Shown in pieces: positions 26,526 to 35,060 of a stretch of DNA of 64,000 bases. Each line of letters starts with the position of its first letter. Position 1 is the stretch's first letter. The notes under the pieces are model-generated. The model was not told where the DNA came from and did no database searches. It saw nothing but the letters and a program-made list of their open reading frames with translations. Position numbers and translations under genes: made by a program. This DNA is from Desulfobacter latus (lineage in GTDB: Bacteria > Desulfobacterota > Desulfobacteria > Desulfobacterales > Desulfobacteraceae): contig NZ_JACADJ010000011.1 in assembly GCF_013389365.1 (NCBI RefSeq), positions 1 through 64,000 of the forward strand. Reading direction: 5' to 3'.

Positions 26526-28439
26526 ATGGGACTCAAAGAAGAACTGGAAGAAAAAGCGGAAAGCTGTGATGCACCGGAAGAGTATATTGGTGTGGCCAAG
26601 GAGATCGTCGCGGGCCTGGATGACAAGGATTGGGCGGTTGAGCTGATGGAAGAGGGTGCTGAATGGGCCCAGACCTATGATGAGGCCGTGGTGTATGCCG
26701 AGGCGGCCAAAGAGATTATCGGTGACGATGAGGTGGTGGGCAATTTTCTTTCCAACGCCAAAATGCTGTGCATGAGCGCTGCGGATTTCATCGGCCTTGG
26801 CGCTGCTGCCGGCAAGCTTGGCCTGGATGATATGGCCAAGGAGATGAATGAGGCTGCCATGGGCAAATGCACCAAGCTCAACGATTTTCTTACGTTGAGC
26901 AATGAGCTGGCCAAAACCGATCCGGACATGGCCAAGCAGGTCATGGACAAGGCCTTTGAAAAGTGTACCAAACCCGATGATTTTGTTTCCTTTGCCAAAA
27001 CCATCCTGGACAGCACCAAGGACCAGGACAAAGCCAGGGAGATTTACGAAAAAGGCATGGCGGCCGCCACCACGGCTGACGGATTCAGTGCCCTTGCTGC
27101 AGGCGCCATAAAAGATCTGGGTGATAAGGATTTTGCCCGGGCCATTTATGAAAAAGCCGTTGGGTCTCTGGAAAAAGGGGATGAGCTGCTTAAGTTTGCC
27201 GAAATCGTCAAAGAACAGCTGGATGACAATGAGTTCACCTTGTCTGTGTATAAAAAAGCCGAAGCCCAGTATTCAAAGTTTGAGGAATATCTGAAACTGG
27301 CCAAGGCAAGTTTCGAGAATACCGGTGACCAAGCATTTGCCTCAGGCGTTTACCAGAAAGCGGCTGCCACCAATCCTGACTGCGCTCAGCTGGTTTCCCT
27401 GGCCCTGGCCATGGCCAAAGATTTGGGTGATACCGCTGCTGCCCTGCCCGTATTGAAACAGGCCCAGGCTGCCGTAAAAAATAATGCCGATTTCCTTAAA
27501 ACCGCAGACGCCATTCTTGATGTGGCCAAGGACGACAAAGCCTGGACCGACGCCATTGCGTTTCAGAAAGCCAAGCGTGAAGAATTCGGAAAACTGTACG
27601 ATAATTTTGCCCTGAAAGAAAATGAAATCACCACTTGCGCCCCCATGCGCATTTTGGCCGGTAAAGTATTCCAAGAAACCGGTGATAATTTTTATGCCGC
27701 CAAATTGTATAAAAAATCCGAAAATATCACCATTTATTTTAGCGATTTCATTAAACTGGCTGCTGTCATCCATGCTGATCTCAATGATGCGGAATGGATC
27801 AAAGAGATCTATACGGCACTTCTGGACAAATGCAAAAGCTTTGGCGATTACAACACCTTGACCAATGCCATCCAGGACACCCTCGGGGACAGTGCCTGGG
27901 TCAAATCAATCTATGAAGCGCTGGAGAACAAGGCGAAAAGTAACGGTGATCTTATGAAGCTTGCCGCTGCGGTTATTGAGAAGTTTAATGACAAAGCGTG
28001 GGCGCAAAAACTTGTGGGTGCTGCAGCCGGTAAAGCCAAGACCGTTTATGACTTTACCTTTGCCGGCAGTGTTACCCTGAACCTGCTTGGTGACAAAGAC
28101 CGTGCATTGGCATTGTATAAATCCGCCGAAGGTCTTTGCGCCACTAAACAGGATTATGCCGGTCTGGTGGCGTTGGTTAAACAGCAGACTTCGGACAAGG
28201 CCATCCTTTCAGAACTGCTGAGCCTGGGGCGCCAAAAACTGACCGAATTCAGCGACCAGCTCTTTTTGGCTGAAACCTTTCTGGTTGACGCCCAAGATGC
28301 CGAAAATGCGGCTGCCGTATATGAAGAAGCAGAACTCAATGCCTTGGGTAATGATGCATTGTCCCAGTTAGGTACCAGCCTTTCAAGCCGTATGGGGGAT
28401 ACCAAATGGGCCTCCCGTGTTTTGGCTAAAATTAAATAA
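26526..28439 (+). CDS. Acidic alpha-helical repeat protein, about 36-residue units
   Basis: 637 residues with no signal peptide or membrane segment. The whole protein is built of units of about 36 residues of the form (L/D)GDKDFARAIYEKAVGSLEKGDELLKFAEIVK, with a GD(K/T)xxA motif opening one helix and YEKA(E/A) closing it. I count about 16 units. They recall TPR/Sel1 solenoids but have their own consensus. AAGGAG precedes the ATG; the gene stands alone, divergent from the defence operon and followed by a strong hairpin. Intact, acidic and highly regular. Probably a protein-binding scaffold; I do not recognise the family. Confidence 0.7.
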   Translation: MGLKEELEEKAESCDAPEEYIGVAKEIVAGLDDKDWAVELMEEGAEWAQTYDEAVVYAEAAKEIIGDDEVVGNFLSNAKMLCMSAADFIGLGAAAGKLGLDDMAKEMNEAAMGKCTKLNDFLTLSNELAKTDPDMAKQVMDKAFEKCTKPDDFVSFAKTILDSTKDQDKAREIYEKGMAAATTADGFSALAAGAIKDLGDKDFARAIYEKAVGSLEKGDELLKFAEIVKEQLDDNEFTLSVYKKAEAQYSKFEEYLKLAKASFENTGDQAFASGVYQKAAATNPDCAQLVSLALAMAKDLGDTAAALPVLKQAQAAVKNNADFLKTADAILDVAKDDKAWTDAIAFQKAKREEFGKLYDNFALKENEITTCAPMRILAGKVFQETGDNFYAAKLYKKSENITIYFSDFIKLAAVIHADLNDAEWIKEIYTALLDKCKSFGDYNTLTNAIQDTLGDSAWVKSIYEALENKAKSNGDLMKLAAAVIEKFNDKAWAQKLVGAAAGKAKTVYDFTFAGSVTLNLLGDKDRALALYKSAEGLCATKQDYAGLVALVKQQTSDKAILSELLSLGRQKLTEFSDQLFLAETFLVDAQDAENAAAVYEEAELNALGNDALSQLGTSLSSRMGDTKWASRVLAKIK

Positions 28440-28553
28440 AGTTATGTTTATGAAACTTTTTTATTGACAAATAATGATTTTATGGTAGGTTGTCTTTAAC
28501 GCCGATTTTTGAATTTAAAAACCGGCTGTATAACCTCCTTATTATCCTTAAGC

Positions 28554-28589
28554 AATCAGCCGCCGGATTTGTCACCCGGCGGCTGATTA
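28554..28589. terminator. Strong hairpin between convergent genes
   Basis: AATCAGCCGCCGG and CCGGCGGCTGATT form a perfect 13-bp stem with a loop of about 9 bases. It lies between the convergent helical-repeat and DUF5320 genes. No T-run follows on either strand, so it may act as a bidirectional barrier or RNA-stabilising structure rather than a classical terminator. Confidence 0.6.
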
Positions 28590-28648
28590 CGTTTATGGAT
28601 GGTCCGAGTTCAAGCGGGTTGCCTGTTTTCTCGGACCTGAATTGAGGA

Positions 28649-28951
28649 TTACTTGTCTTCAGACATGTTCTTCAACTGAGCCTTAACGGCATTAAGCTCA
28701 TCTTCCAGTATTCTGGCCCTCTCCTGAAGCGTGGTTTCATCTGCTGCCCCAGGCGCACCAACGGGGCCAAACCAACGCCCCATTCCACGACCGCCGCCGC
28801 CACATCCCCGGCCAAATCCCCGGCCGCCATAACCTGCCCCATACCCAGCACCGTATCCGGCCCCGGTCATGTTGCGGTTTCCGCAAAGCCCCATTCCTCT
28901 TCCGGTCATGGGTCCTAATCCTTGTGGTCCTCTCTGATTAAATCCCGGCAT
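28649..28951 (-). CDS. DUF5320 glycine-rich small protein
   Basis: 100 residues starting MPGFNQRGPQGLGPMTGRGM, the typical opening of DUF5320. Next is a Gly/Tyr/Arg-rich stretch (repeats of AGYG, residues 28-45; then GRGCGGGGRGMGRW) and a C-terminal coiled coil (about 70-95). The ATG at 28951 has AAAGGAGA eight bases upstream, so the in-frame ATG overlapping that site is not the start. Such proteins occur in anaerobes beside NifB/NifX-like iron-sulfur or Mrp genes, but no partner is here. The function is unknown. Confidence 0.8.
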   Translation of the reverse strand: MPGFNQRGPQGLGPMTGRGMGLCGNRNMTGAGYGAGYGAGYGGRGFGRGCGGGGRGMGRWFGPVGAPGAADETTLQERARILEDELNAVKAQLKNMSEDK

Positions 28952-29048
28952 GATATTTTCTCCTTTCATATCTATTTTGTCAGGGTTATTTATTCACCCT
29001 GCCTGTTACGGTATCTGCCGTATTTTCCACGGCTGATGCCACTCGTTT

Positions 29049-29062
29049 TGGTCATTTGATCA
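29049..29062. promoter_or_regulatory. Operator 2 of the DUF5320 promoter
   Basis: TGGTCATTTGATCA, an imperfect dyad TGGTCA-TT-TGATCA placed just after the -10 box, around +1. It shares its sequence with the perfect dyad 53 bases away. Confidence 0.55.
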
Positions 29063-29063
29063 T

Positions 29064-29092
29064 AATATAGGATTGCTCTGTTGTGGTGTCAA
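29064..29092 (-). promoter_or_regulatory. Sigma-70 promoter of the DUF5320 gene
   Basis: On the minus strand TTGACA (29092-29087), 17 bases, TATATT (29069-29064). Both boxes and the spacing are near consensus. The transcript would have a leader of about 105 bases. Two related palindromes flank it, so it is probably strong and repressed. Confidence 0.75.
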
Positions 29093-29096
29093 GAAA

Positions 29097-29120
29097 AATA
29101 ATGGTCAAATGACCATTATT
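29097..29120. promoter_or_regulatory. Operator 1 of the DUF5320 promoter
   Basis: AATAATGGTCA and TGACCATTATT are perfect inverted repeats of 11 bases with a 2-base spacer, just upstream of the -35 box. The core TGGTCA-AA-TGACCA matches operator 2. The binding protein is not in this window. A further dyad, CGTTCA...TGAACG (29173-29191), lies upstream. The 426-base gap 28952-29377 has no convincing gene. Confidence 0.6.
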
Positions 29121-29317
29121 TTGAACTTGAGAGTATATGTAAAAATAATGTAAATCACCTGAACGCAATATCCGTTCATTCACCATGAACGTCAGGGTGA
29201 ACACAACGTTTAAGTCCCTGATATCTTCCTGAACTTCTTGTTCTTCATGATAAAAAAAGCAAGCATATACATTAAAAAATATGGCATGCGGTTCCCGTGT
29301 TTTGAAAACAAAGCATC

Positions 29318-29346
29318 TTGACACCGGGAAAGAGTTTGAGTAATTT
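29318..29346 (+). promoter_or_regulatory. Sigma-70 promoter of the DUF6125-like gene
   Basis: TTGACA, 17 bases, TAATTT, followed by AAGGAGG and the ATG at 29378. Confidence 0.65.
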
Positions 29347-29377
29347 GTGTAAAACCGTAAAACAAGGAGGCCGATTC

Positions 29378-30127
29378 ATGCAAGATTCCACTCCGTTCCA
29401 AGTCCAGGATCTTACCCCTGATATGCAGAAAACACAGCTGATCGACATGTTTACCCGTATTGTTGTCCATTACGGCCTCTGGTTTAATGAGGTCCAGCAC
29501 CAGATGGGTATGGAAAAGGCGCTTACCGCTCTGGATACGGCCACACAATCGTCAATTGCCATTCTCATGAAACATCTGTCCCGTACCCTGGGATTTGAAC
29601 TGGACCAGGGCATGCCTAAAGCGTTGATGTCACTGGATGATGCCACAACCGAGAAATTGATGGCCGCCGTGGGTAAATCCTGGCTGGCAAATGACGGGGT
29701 CTGGTTTCAGGCGGTGGAGTTTGCGCACGGTATGAACGATGCAAAACGGTGCAATGACTCCTGCTGGGCCCGGTTTTCCCCCTTTGAAGCCCACCGCATA
29801 AAAAATATTCTGGGCCTGGGAAAACATCCGGGACTTGAGGGGCTTAAAAAAGCGTTGAATTTCAGGATGTACGCATTCATCAACAAGCAGAGCATTGTGG
29901 AAGAAACTGCGGACGGTTTTGTTTTTCAGATGAACGACTGCAGGGTTCAACGGGCAAGAATGCGCAAAGGGCTGGATGATTATCCCTGCAAGTCCGGCGG
30001 CCTTGTTGAGTATGCCCGTTTTGCCGAAGGCGTTGATGACAGAATAGAAACCGAATGTATCGGGTGCCCGCCTGATCCCCATCCTGAAACCTGGTTCTGC
30101 GCATGGCGGTTTACCCTGGCACAGTGA
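29378..30127 (+). CDS. DUF6125-like cysteine-containing protein
   Basis: 249 residues, soluble. The N-terminal half is helical (FTRIVVHYGLWFNEVQHQMG and a second similar block, WLANDGVWFQAVEF, near residue 100, so possibly a duplication). The C-terminal half has conserved-looking Cys (MNDCRVQRARMRKG, DDYPCKSGG, ETECIGCPPDPHPETWFC). It fits DUF6125, related to L-2-amino-thiazoline-4-carboxylate hydrolase-like proteins; that assignment is from memory. A perfect AAGGAGG sets the start. Single gene with its own promoter, upstream of the transcarboxylase genes but probably not part of them. Confidence 0.6.
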   Translation: MQDSTPFQVQDLTPDMQKTQLIDMFTRIVVHYGLWFNEVQHQMGMEKALTALDTATQSSIAILMKHLSRTLGFELDQGMPKALMSLDDATTEKLMAAVGKSWLANDGVWFQAVEFAHGMNDAKRCNDSCWARFSPFEAHRIKNILGLGKHPGLEGLKKALNFRMYAFINKQSIVEETADGFVFQMNDCRVQRARMRKGLDDYPCKSGGLVEYARFAEGVDDRIETECIGCPPDPHPETWFCAWRFTLAQ

Positions 30128-30231
30128 CGTTTTAATCCTGGTCTGGTTTTTAGACTACTTTAAATTTTAGAAAAAAAATAGTTAAATAAATCCATTCTAC
30201 AACTATATAATTTTAAAAAGAAATGTGAATT

Positions 30232-31785
30232 ATGGGTGTCACTTCCGACAAAATTCAGGAATTAAGGCTGAAAGAGAAAAAAATTAAGGCCATGGGCGGT
30301 GAGAAAGCCCTGGGTAAACGGCGTGAAAAGGGCGTTCTGAATGCCAGACAGCGCCTTAACCTGCTGTTTGACGCCGGTACCTTCCGGGAACTGGACATGT
30401 TCGTGACCCACCGGTGTACCAATTTCGGCATGGAAACCAAGGAAATTCCCGCAGATGGTGTAATAACCGGCCATGGAAAGGTAGAGGGTCGCCTGGTCTT
30501 TGCCTATGCCCAGGACTTTACGGCCTCGGCCGGATCTTTAGGAGAAATGCAGGCTAAGAAGATCTGTAAGGTCATGGACTTAGGGATTAAAGCCGGCGCG
30601 CCGGTTATCGGCATGAATGATTCCGGCGGAGCCCGGATACAGGAGGGCATTGACGCGTTGTCGGGTTACGGCGAAATTTTTTTTCGTAATTCCGCGGCTT
30701 CGGGTGTGATTCCGCAGATTTCGGCCATCATGGGGCCCACGGCAGGCGGGGCGGTGTATTCTCCGGCCATGACCGATTTTATCTTTATGGTCAAGAAGTC
30801 CGCATATATGTTCATCACCGGCCCCAATGTCATCAAGGCGGTCACCGGCGAGGAAATTTCCTCTGAGGCCCTTGGCGGTGCCATGACCCATAACGAAAAG
30901 TCCGGGGTGGCGCAGTTTGCCTGTGAGTCTGATGAGGACTGCATTGAACAGATCAAACAGCTTTTATCCTTTCTGCCGTCCAACAATATGGAAGATCCCC
31001 CGATCAAACCCACGGACGATTCCCCGCATCGCATGGCCCCGGTTCTTGACACCATTATTCCGGATAAATCCAACCAGGCTTATGATGTCAAACAGGTCAT
31101 TGCCGCCATTGTGGACGACGGCTACTTTTTTGAACCCCACCAGTATTTTGCCAAAAACATTGTGATCTGTTTTGCCCGGCTCAATGGTCGCCCTATCGGC
31201 ATTATTGCCAATCAGCCCATGGTTATGGCCGGTTGCCTGGATATTGATGCCTCCGACAAGGCCACCCGGTTTATCCGGTTCTGTGATGCATTTAACATTC
31301 CCATGCTCACCATTGCCGATGTCCCTGGGTATCTGCCGGGTTCCCACCAGGAGTGGGGCGGGGTCATCCGGCACGGGGCAAAACTGTTATGGTGCTACGC
31401 TGAGGCCACGGTGCCCAAGCTTCTGCTGATTACAAGAAAGGATTACGGGGGATCATATATTGCCATGTGCTCCAAGCATCTTGGTGCGGATATGGCCTTT
31501 GCCTGGCCCATGGCCGAGGTTGCCGTCATGGGCGCTGAAGGTGCGGCAAACGTTATCCATGCACGGGAGATTAAAAATGCCGAAGACCCGGCAGCCACGC
31601 GCAAGCAAAAAATAGACGCGTACAATACCCAGTTCTCCAATCCCTATTGTGCCGCAGCTCGGGGGTATGTGGATGCGGTCATTGTGCCGAGTGAAACCCG
31701 GCCACGGCTTATAGATGCCCTTGAGGCCGTGGTGACTAAACGGGAATTCCGGCCGGCCAAGAAACACGGAAATATCCCTGTGTAA
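30232..31785 (+). CDS. mmdA: Acyl-CoA (methylmalonyl-CoA) carboxyltransferase subunit
   Basis: 517 residues, the length of the 12S/MmdA/PccB family. It moves carbon dioxide between biotin and propionyl-CoA/methylmalonyl-CoA. Two crotonase-like carboxyltransferase halves are seen: GKRREKGVLNARQRLNLLFD, ASAGSLGEMQAKKI, GGARIQEGIDALSGYGEIF and, in the second half, ADVPGYLPGSHQEWGGVIRHGAKLL and GGSYIAMCSKHLGADMAFAWP. The partner biotin/pyruvate subunit is encoded two genes on, so the set looks like a methylmalonyl-CoA:pyruvate transcarboxylase. Alternatively it is part of propionyl-CoA carboxylase, but no biotin carboxylase gene is nearby. Confidence 0.92.
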   Translation: MGVTSDKIQELRLKEKKIKAMGGEKALGKRREKGVLNARQRLNLLFDAGTFRELDMFVTHRCTNFGMETKEIPADGVITGHGKVEGRLVFAYAQDFTASAGSLGEMQAKKICKVMDLGIKAGAPVIGMNDSGGARIQEGIDALSGYGEIFFRNSAASGVIPQISAIMGPTAGGAVYSPAMTDFIFMVKKSAYMFITGPNVIKAVTGEEISSEALGGAMTHNEKSGVAQFACESDEDCIEQIKQLLSFLPSNNMEDPPIKPTDDSPHRMAPVLDTIIPDKSNQAYDVKQVIAAIVDDGYFFEPHQYFAKNIVICFARLNGRPIGIIANQPMVMAGCLDIDASDKATRFIRFCDAFNIPMLTIADVPGYLPGSHQEWGGVIRHGAKLLWCYAEATVPKLLLITRKDYGGSYIAMCSKHLGADMAFAWPMAEVAVMGAEGAANVIHAREIKNAEDPAATRKQKIDAYNTQFSNPYCAAARGYVDAVIVPSETRPRLIDALEAVVTKREFRPAKKHGNIPV

Positions 31786-31860
31786 CAGCCATCGGGTGGT
31801 TTATTACTTTGTGATGTTTTTATATAAAAAAAGTTTAAAAATCCAAGGAGCCTTTTTTAC

Positions 31861-32079
31861 ATGACAAACAAAAAATTGACGGCGGCCATGGCTGCTGTTC
31901 ATATGTATGTCAAAACGGAAGAAGAGGCAGCTGTTGTTGCAATGCAAAACCAGGCAGCGGATGCTGCCGCCAACGCTTCGGTTTCCGCCCGGATGGGACA
32001 GATGAATGTTTGGGGCCTTTCCGGCCGGCAGGCGATTATGAATGCCAATGCAATGATACGGCAAAGAATGCTGAAATAA
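31861..32079 (+). CDS. Small subunit-like protein of the carboxyltransferase complex
   Basis: 72 residues: a helical, Ala-rich start (KKLTAAMAAVHMYVKTEEEA) and a C-terminal WGLSGRQAIMNANAMIRQRM. That end resembles the tail of the small epsilon/delta subunits of methylmalonyl-CoA decarboxylase (MmdE/MmdD), which help assembly. CAAGGAG lies upstream of the ATG. Its place between the carboxyltransferase and the biotin/pyruvate subunit supports a structural role. The membrane helix of an OadG/MmdD gamma subunit is absent, so a soluble transcarboxylase is more likely than a sodium pump. Confidence 0.65.
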   Translation: MTNKKLTAAMAAVHMYVKTEEEAAVVAMQNQAADAAANASVSARMGQMNVWGLSGRQAIMNANAMIRQRMLK

Positions 32080-32113
32080 CAAAATTAATAAAATATAATT
32101 TATGTAGGATATT

Positions 32114-34123
32114 ATGACCGATCACAATGAAGTTAAAATGGTTGAGATGGATTACTCCGGCGTGCGCGCAAAGGCAAAAAATCCCCTGAAAATTCAGGAT
32201 CTCTCCCTGCGGGACGGCCATCAGTCATTGTTTGCCACCCGGGGTCGCACCGAAGATATGATCCCTGTCGCCGAACAGATGGATGAAATCGGGTTCTGGG
32301 CTGTTGAAGTCTGGGGCGGGGCCTCTTTTCAAACGATGCACCGGTATCTCAACGAAGATCCCTGGCAGCGGCTTCGCACCCTGAAACGGTATTTCAAAAA
32401 AACCCCCATTTCCATGCTGATGCGCGGCCAGAAACTTGTGGGGTACCGTAACTATGCCGATGATCTGGCCGAACTTTTTGTTAAAAAAACCGTGGAAAAC
32501 GGGCTGGATATTTTCAGAACCTTTGATGCGCTCAATGATTACAGAAATTTTGAAACCGTGGTACCTGTAATGAAACGGTGTGGTGCGCATTTCCAGGGCT
32601 GCATCTGTTACACCCTGACAGAGCCCCGCCTGGGCGGAAAGCTCTATAACCTGGAATATTATGTGAAAAAGGCCAAAGAACTTGAGGATATGGGGGCTGA
32701 TTCCATCTGCGTCAAGGATGTAGCCGGATTGATGGCGCCCTATGATGCGTTTGAGCTGGTAAAAGCGCTGAAGGCGGAAGTCACCCCGCCCATACACCTG
32801 CACTCCCATTTTACGTCAGGCATGTCCCCCATGACCCATCTCAAGGCTGTGGAAGCAGGGGTTGACATCATTGATACCTGCATGACGCCCTATGCATACA
32901 GAACATCCCATGCCGCACTTGAACCTTTTGTGATGAGCCTCATGGGCACCAACCGGGATACGGGATTTGACATCAAGGCCCTTACCCGGATCAATGAAAC
33001 CCTGGAAAAAGATGTGATCCCCAAGTATAAACACCTGCTGGATGACAGCAAGGTCTCCTTGATTGATATTGATGTACTCCTGCACCAGACACCGGACTTT
33101 ATGCGTGCCAATCTGGAGAAACAGCTTCGGGAAATGGATGCCCTGGACAAAATTAATGATGTGTACAAAGAACTGCCCCGGGTCAGAAAAGAACTGGGAC
33201 AGATTCCGCTTGTGACGCCCACCAGCCGGATTGTGGGTACCCAGACAGTAAACAATGTGCTGTTTGATACGGAAGATGAGCGCTACAAAATGATGACGGC
33301 CCAGGTCAAGGAGCTGTGTTACGGTCTGTACGGTAAAACGGCAATACCCATTGATGCCGAGGTGCAGAAAAAAGCGCTTAAAGGCTATGAGAGAGGTGAA
33401 GACCCCATTACCTGCCGTCCGGCTGAGGTTTTGACACCGGAGCTTGAAAAAGCCAGGCAAGAGATCGGCGATCTGGCCGTAGATGAGGAGGATCTTATTC
33501 TTTTTGCCCTGTTCCCTGTAACCGGCAAAAAATACCTGATGCAGAAATACGGAAAGGAACAGGTGCCTGATACTGTCAAACCTATTACCCTGGAAGATGT
33601 TAAAAAACGGGATGATATGATTAAAAAGGCCAAAGCCGGCAAACTCATTGAACCCGCTGCGGATCTTCCTGAAAAAAGCGAATTTGCCAGGACCTTTAAT
33701 GTTTTTGTGGACGGTGAATGTTTTGAGGTTGGTGTCGATGAAGTGGGTGGGTCTCCTGTGATCTCCTATGCGTCGCCGGCTGCGGTAACGCCTGCCGCAG
33801 CCCCTGTGGCACCATCCGCCCCTGCAGTTCCCCCGGCAGCCCCGGCGGCGGCACCACCCAAACCGGCTGCGCCTGCACCTGCACCCAAACCTGATGCGGC
33901 TGCAGGTTCCGGCACCCCCGTTGCGGCACCCATGCCCGGTGTGATTGTCAAGTATGAAAAAAATGTGGGGGATTCGGTGAATATCGGTGATACCGTCGTG
34001 GTGATCGAGGCCATGAAGATGGAAAACCTTCTTCCGGCAACAGCCGACGGAACGATTACCGCCATTAATTTCAAACCAGGGGATTCCGTGGCTAAGGATG
34101 ATGTGCTGGCAACCATAGCGTAA
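32114..34123 (+). CDS. Pyruvate/oxaloacetate carboxyltransferase fused to biotin carrier (5S + 1.3S type)
   Basis: 669 residues. The N-terminal 300 residues form the HMGL-like TIM barrel of pyruvate carboxylase B/oxaloacetate decarboxylase alpha (LSLRDGHQSLFATRGRTEDM, SICVKDVAGLMAPYDA, HLHSHFTSGMS), with metal ligands in LRDG and HLHSH. Then come the PYC_OADA domain, an Ala/Pro linker (about 555-600) and a biotinyl domain with the lysine in VIEAMKMENLL. It would take the carboxyl group from biotin onto pyruvate to form oxaloacetate. With the methylmalonyl-CoA subunit upstream it completes a transcarboxylase used in propionate or succinate pathways. Confidence 0.92.
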   Translation: MTDHNEVKMVEMDYSGVRAKAKNPLKIQDLSLRDGHQSLFATRGRTEDMIPVAEQMDEIGFWAVEVWGGASFQTMHRYLNEDPWQRLRTLKRYFKKTPISMLMRGQKLVGYRNYADDLAELFVKKTVENGLDIFRTFDALNDYRNFETVVPVMKRCGAHFQGCICYTLTEPRLGGKLYNLEYYVKKAKELEDMGADSICVKDVAGLMAPYDAFELVKALKAEVTPPIHLHSHFTSGMSPMTHLKAVEAGVDIIDTCMTPYAYRTSHAALEPFVMSLMGTNRDTGFDIKALTRINETLEKDVIPKYKHLLDDSKVSLIDIDVLLHQTPDFMRANLEKQLREMDALDKINDVYKELPRVRKELGQIPLVTPTSRIVGTQTVNNVLFDTEDERYKMMTAQVKELCYGLYGKTAIPIDAEVQKKALKGYERGEDPITCRPAEVLTPELEKARQEIGDLAVDEEDLILFALFPVTGKKYLMQKYGKEQVPDTVKPITLEDVKKRDDMIKKAKAGKLIEPAADLPEKSEFARTFNVFVDGECFEVGVDEVGGSPVISYASPAAVTPAAAPVAPSAPAVPPAAPAAAPPKPAAPAPAPKPDAAAGSGTPVAAPMPGVIVKYEKNVGDSVNIGDTVVVIEAMKMENLLPATADGTITAINFKPGDSVAKDDVLATIA

Positions 34124-34234
34124 CGCAACTATTTTCATAAAAATGAAGGCGGCTGAGCCGCCAAGACATGCCTAAAATGGGCGCCGCAGGCGCTTCGCCC
34201 TCTTGTTTCTTGTTTCTTGTCTCCAGTTTCTTAT

Positions 34235-34270
34235 ACAGAGGGATGGTTTGACAACCATCCCTCTGTGCTT
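34235..34270 (+). terminator. Terminator of the transcarboxylase operon
   Basis: ACAGAGGGATGGTT and AACCATCCCTCTGT make a perfect 14-bp stem with a 4-base loop (TGAC), followed by GCTTATTAT. A second palindrome, GGCGGCTGAGCCGCC, lies at 34149-34163. The CTTGTTT repeats at 34202-34220 look like slippage. Confidence 0.8.
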
Positions 34271-34325
34271 ATTATGGTGGGTATTGCCGGTTGTGATCCG
34301 GTACTACTAAAATAAGGAGAAAACA

Positions 34326-35003
34326 ATGGCATTTGAGACCAAAGAAGAACTGCTTGAAAAATATTTAAAGATGGACAAGCCCCATTGTCCCCATTGCGAT
34401 CAGCCCATGACCCTGTGGGAGATTCCGCCCATCAATTTTTCCGACGGTTTGGGTTGGCAAACGCCCTATCTGTTTGTATGTTTTAATGATGACTGCCCGT
34501 CTTATAAAAAGGGATGGGAGCATCTTGAAGAATCCATGGAAACACTCGCCTCCTACCGGTGCTTTTGCGAACCAGGTGCCGACCATTTTGAATACATGCC
34601 TGTGTTCAGCCCCATCGGCGGCACCGGCACTGTTATGGATGATGCGGCCCTTGCTGCGGAACAGGCCAAAAAAGAGTTGATGAAACAGACGTTTTCCATT
34701 CTGACGGATTATTATATTTCTAAAGATTGGGATGAGATTTTAAAAATTTGCCTGGATGCCAAGATTCCGCCCAAGGCAAGGTTGAAAGCGGCAGAAATGG
34801 TTGGCGAATTAGGTGATGCCACGGCCGTGGAATACCTGATAAACCATAAGTTTCCCACCCCGGTATTACAGGAAGGGGTGAATAAAGCCATTGAACAGCT
34901 TCATGAACGCCACTTTACCCGGGAATGTCCCTTCTGTGCCGAGATTATTAAAAAACGGGCCACAGTATGTAAACATTGCGGCAAGGATGTGCCAAAGGCA
35001 TAA
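34326..35003 (+). CDS. Zinc-ribbon/HEAT-like protein
   Basis: 225 residues. An N-terminal zinc-binding pair HCPHC (20-24) and FNDDCPSY suggest one zinc site; the tail CPFCAEIIKKRATVCKHCGK (about 200-219) is a classic double-CxxC zinc ribbon. Between them is a helical stretch (about 150-190) with HEAT-like spacing (KARLKAAEMVGELGDATAVE). AAGGAG precedes the ATG. Single gene after a terminator. The function is unknown. Confidence 0.65.
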   Translation: MAFETKEELLEKYLKMDKPHCPHCDQPMTLWEIPPINFSDGLGWQTPYLFVCFNDDCPSYKKGWEHLEESMETLASYRCFCEPGADHFEYMPVFSPIGGTGTVMDDAALAAEQAKKELMKQTFSILTDYYISKDWDEILKICLDAKIPPKARLKAAEMVGELGDATAVEYLINHKFPTPVLQEGVNKAIEQLHERHFTRECPFCAEIIKKRATVCKHCGKDVPKA

Positions 35004-35060
35004 TAAGATAGCGATGCCGGCGCGTCATTGGGGAATGACCCCGATAAAAAACGGGCATTG

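Noticed and set aside
29052-29548. Two minus-strand reading frames of about 90-110 codons
   Set aside because: They cover the DUF5320 promoter and operators and the start of the DUF6125-like gene, have no ribosome site and no family resemblance.
30232-34123. Membrane sodium-pumping decarboxylase
   Set aside because: No OadB/MmdB-like multi-helix subunit and no membrane helix in the small protein, so a soluble transcarboxylase is the better reading.
32816-34138. 440-codon minus-strand frame opposite the biotin-carrier gene
   Set aside because: It is the shadow of the GC-rich third codon positions and the Ala/Pro linker; the plus-strand protein is unmistakable.
34202-34220. CTTGTTT direct repeats as a possible CRISPR or attachment site
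   Set aside because: Only two to three short imperfect copies without spacers. No CRISPR array or cas gene was found in the window.
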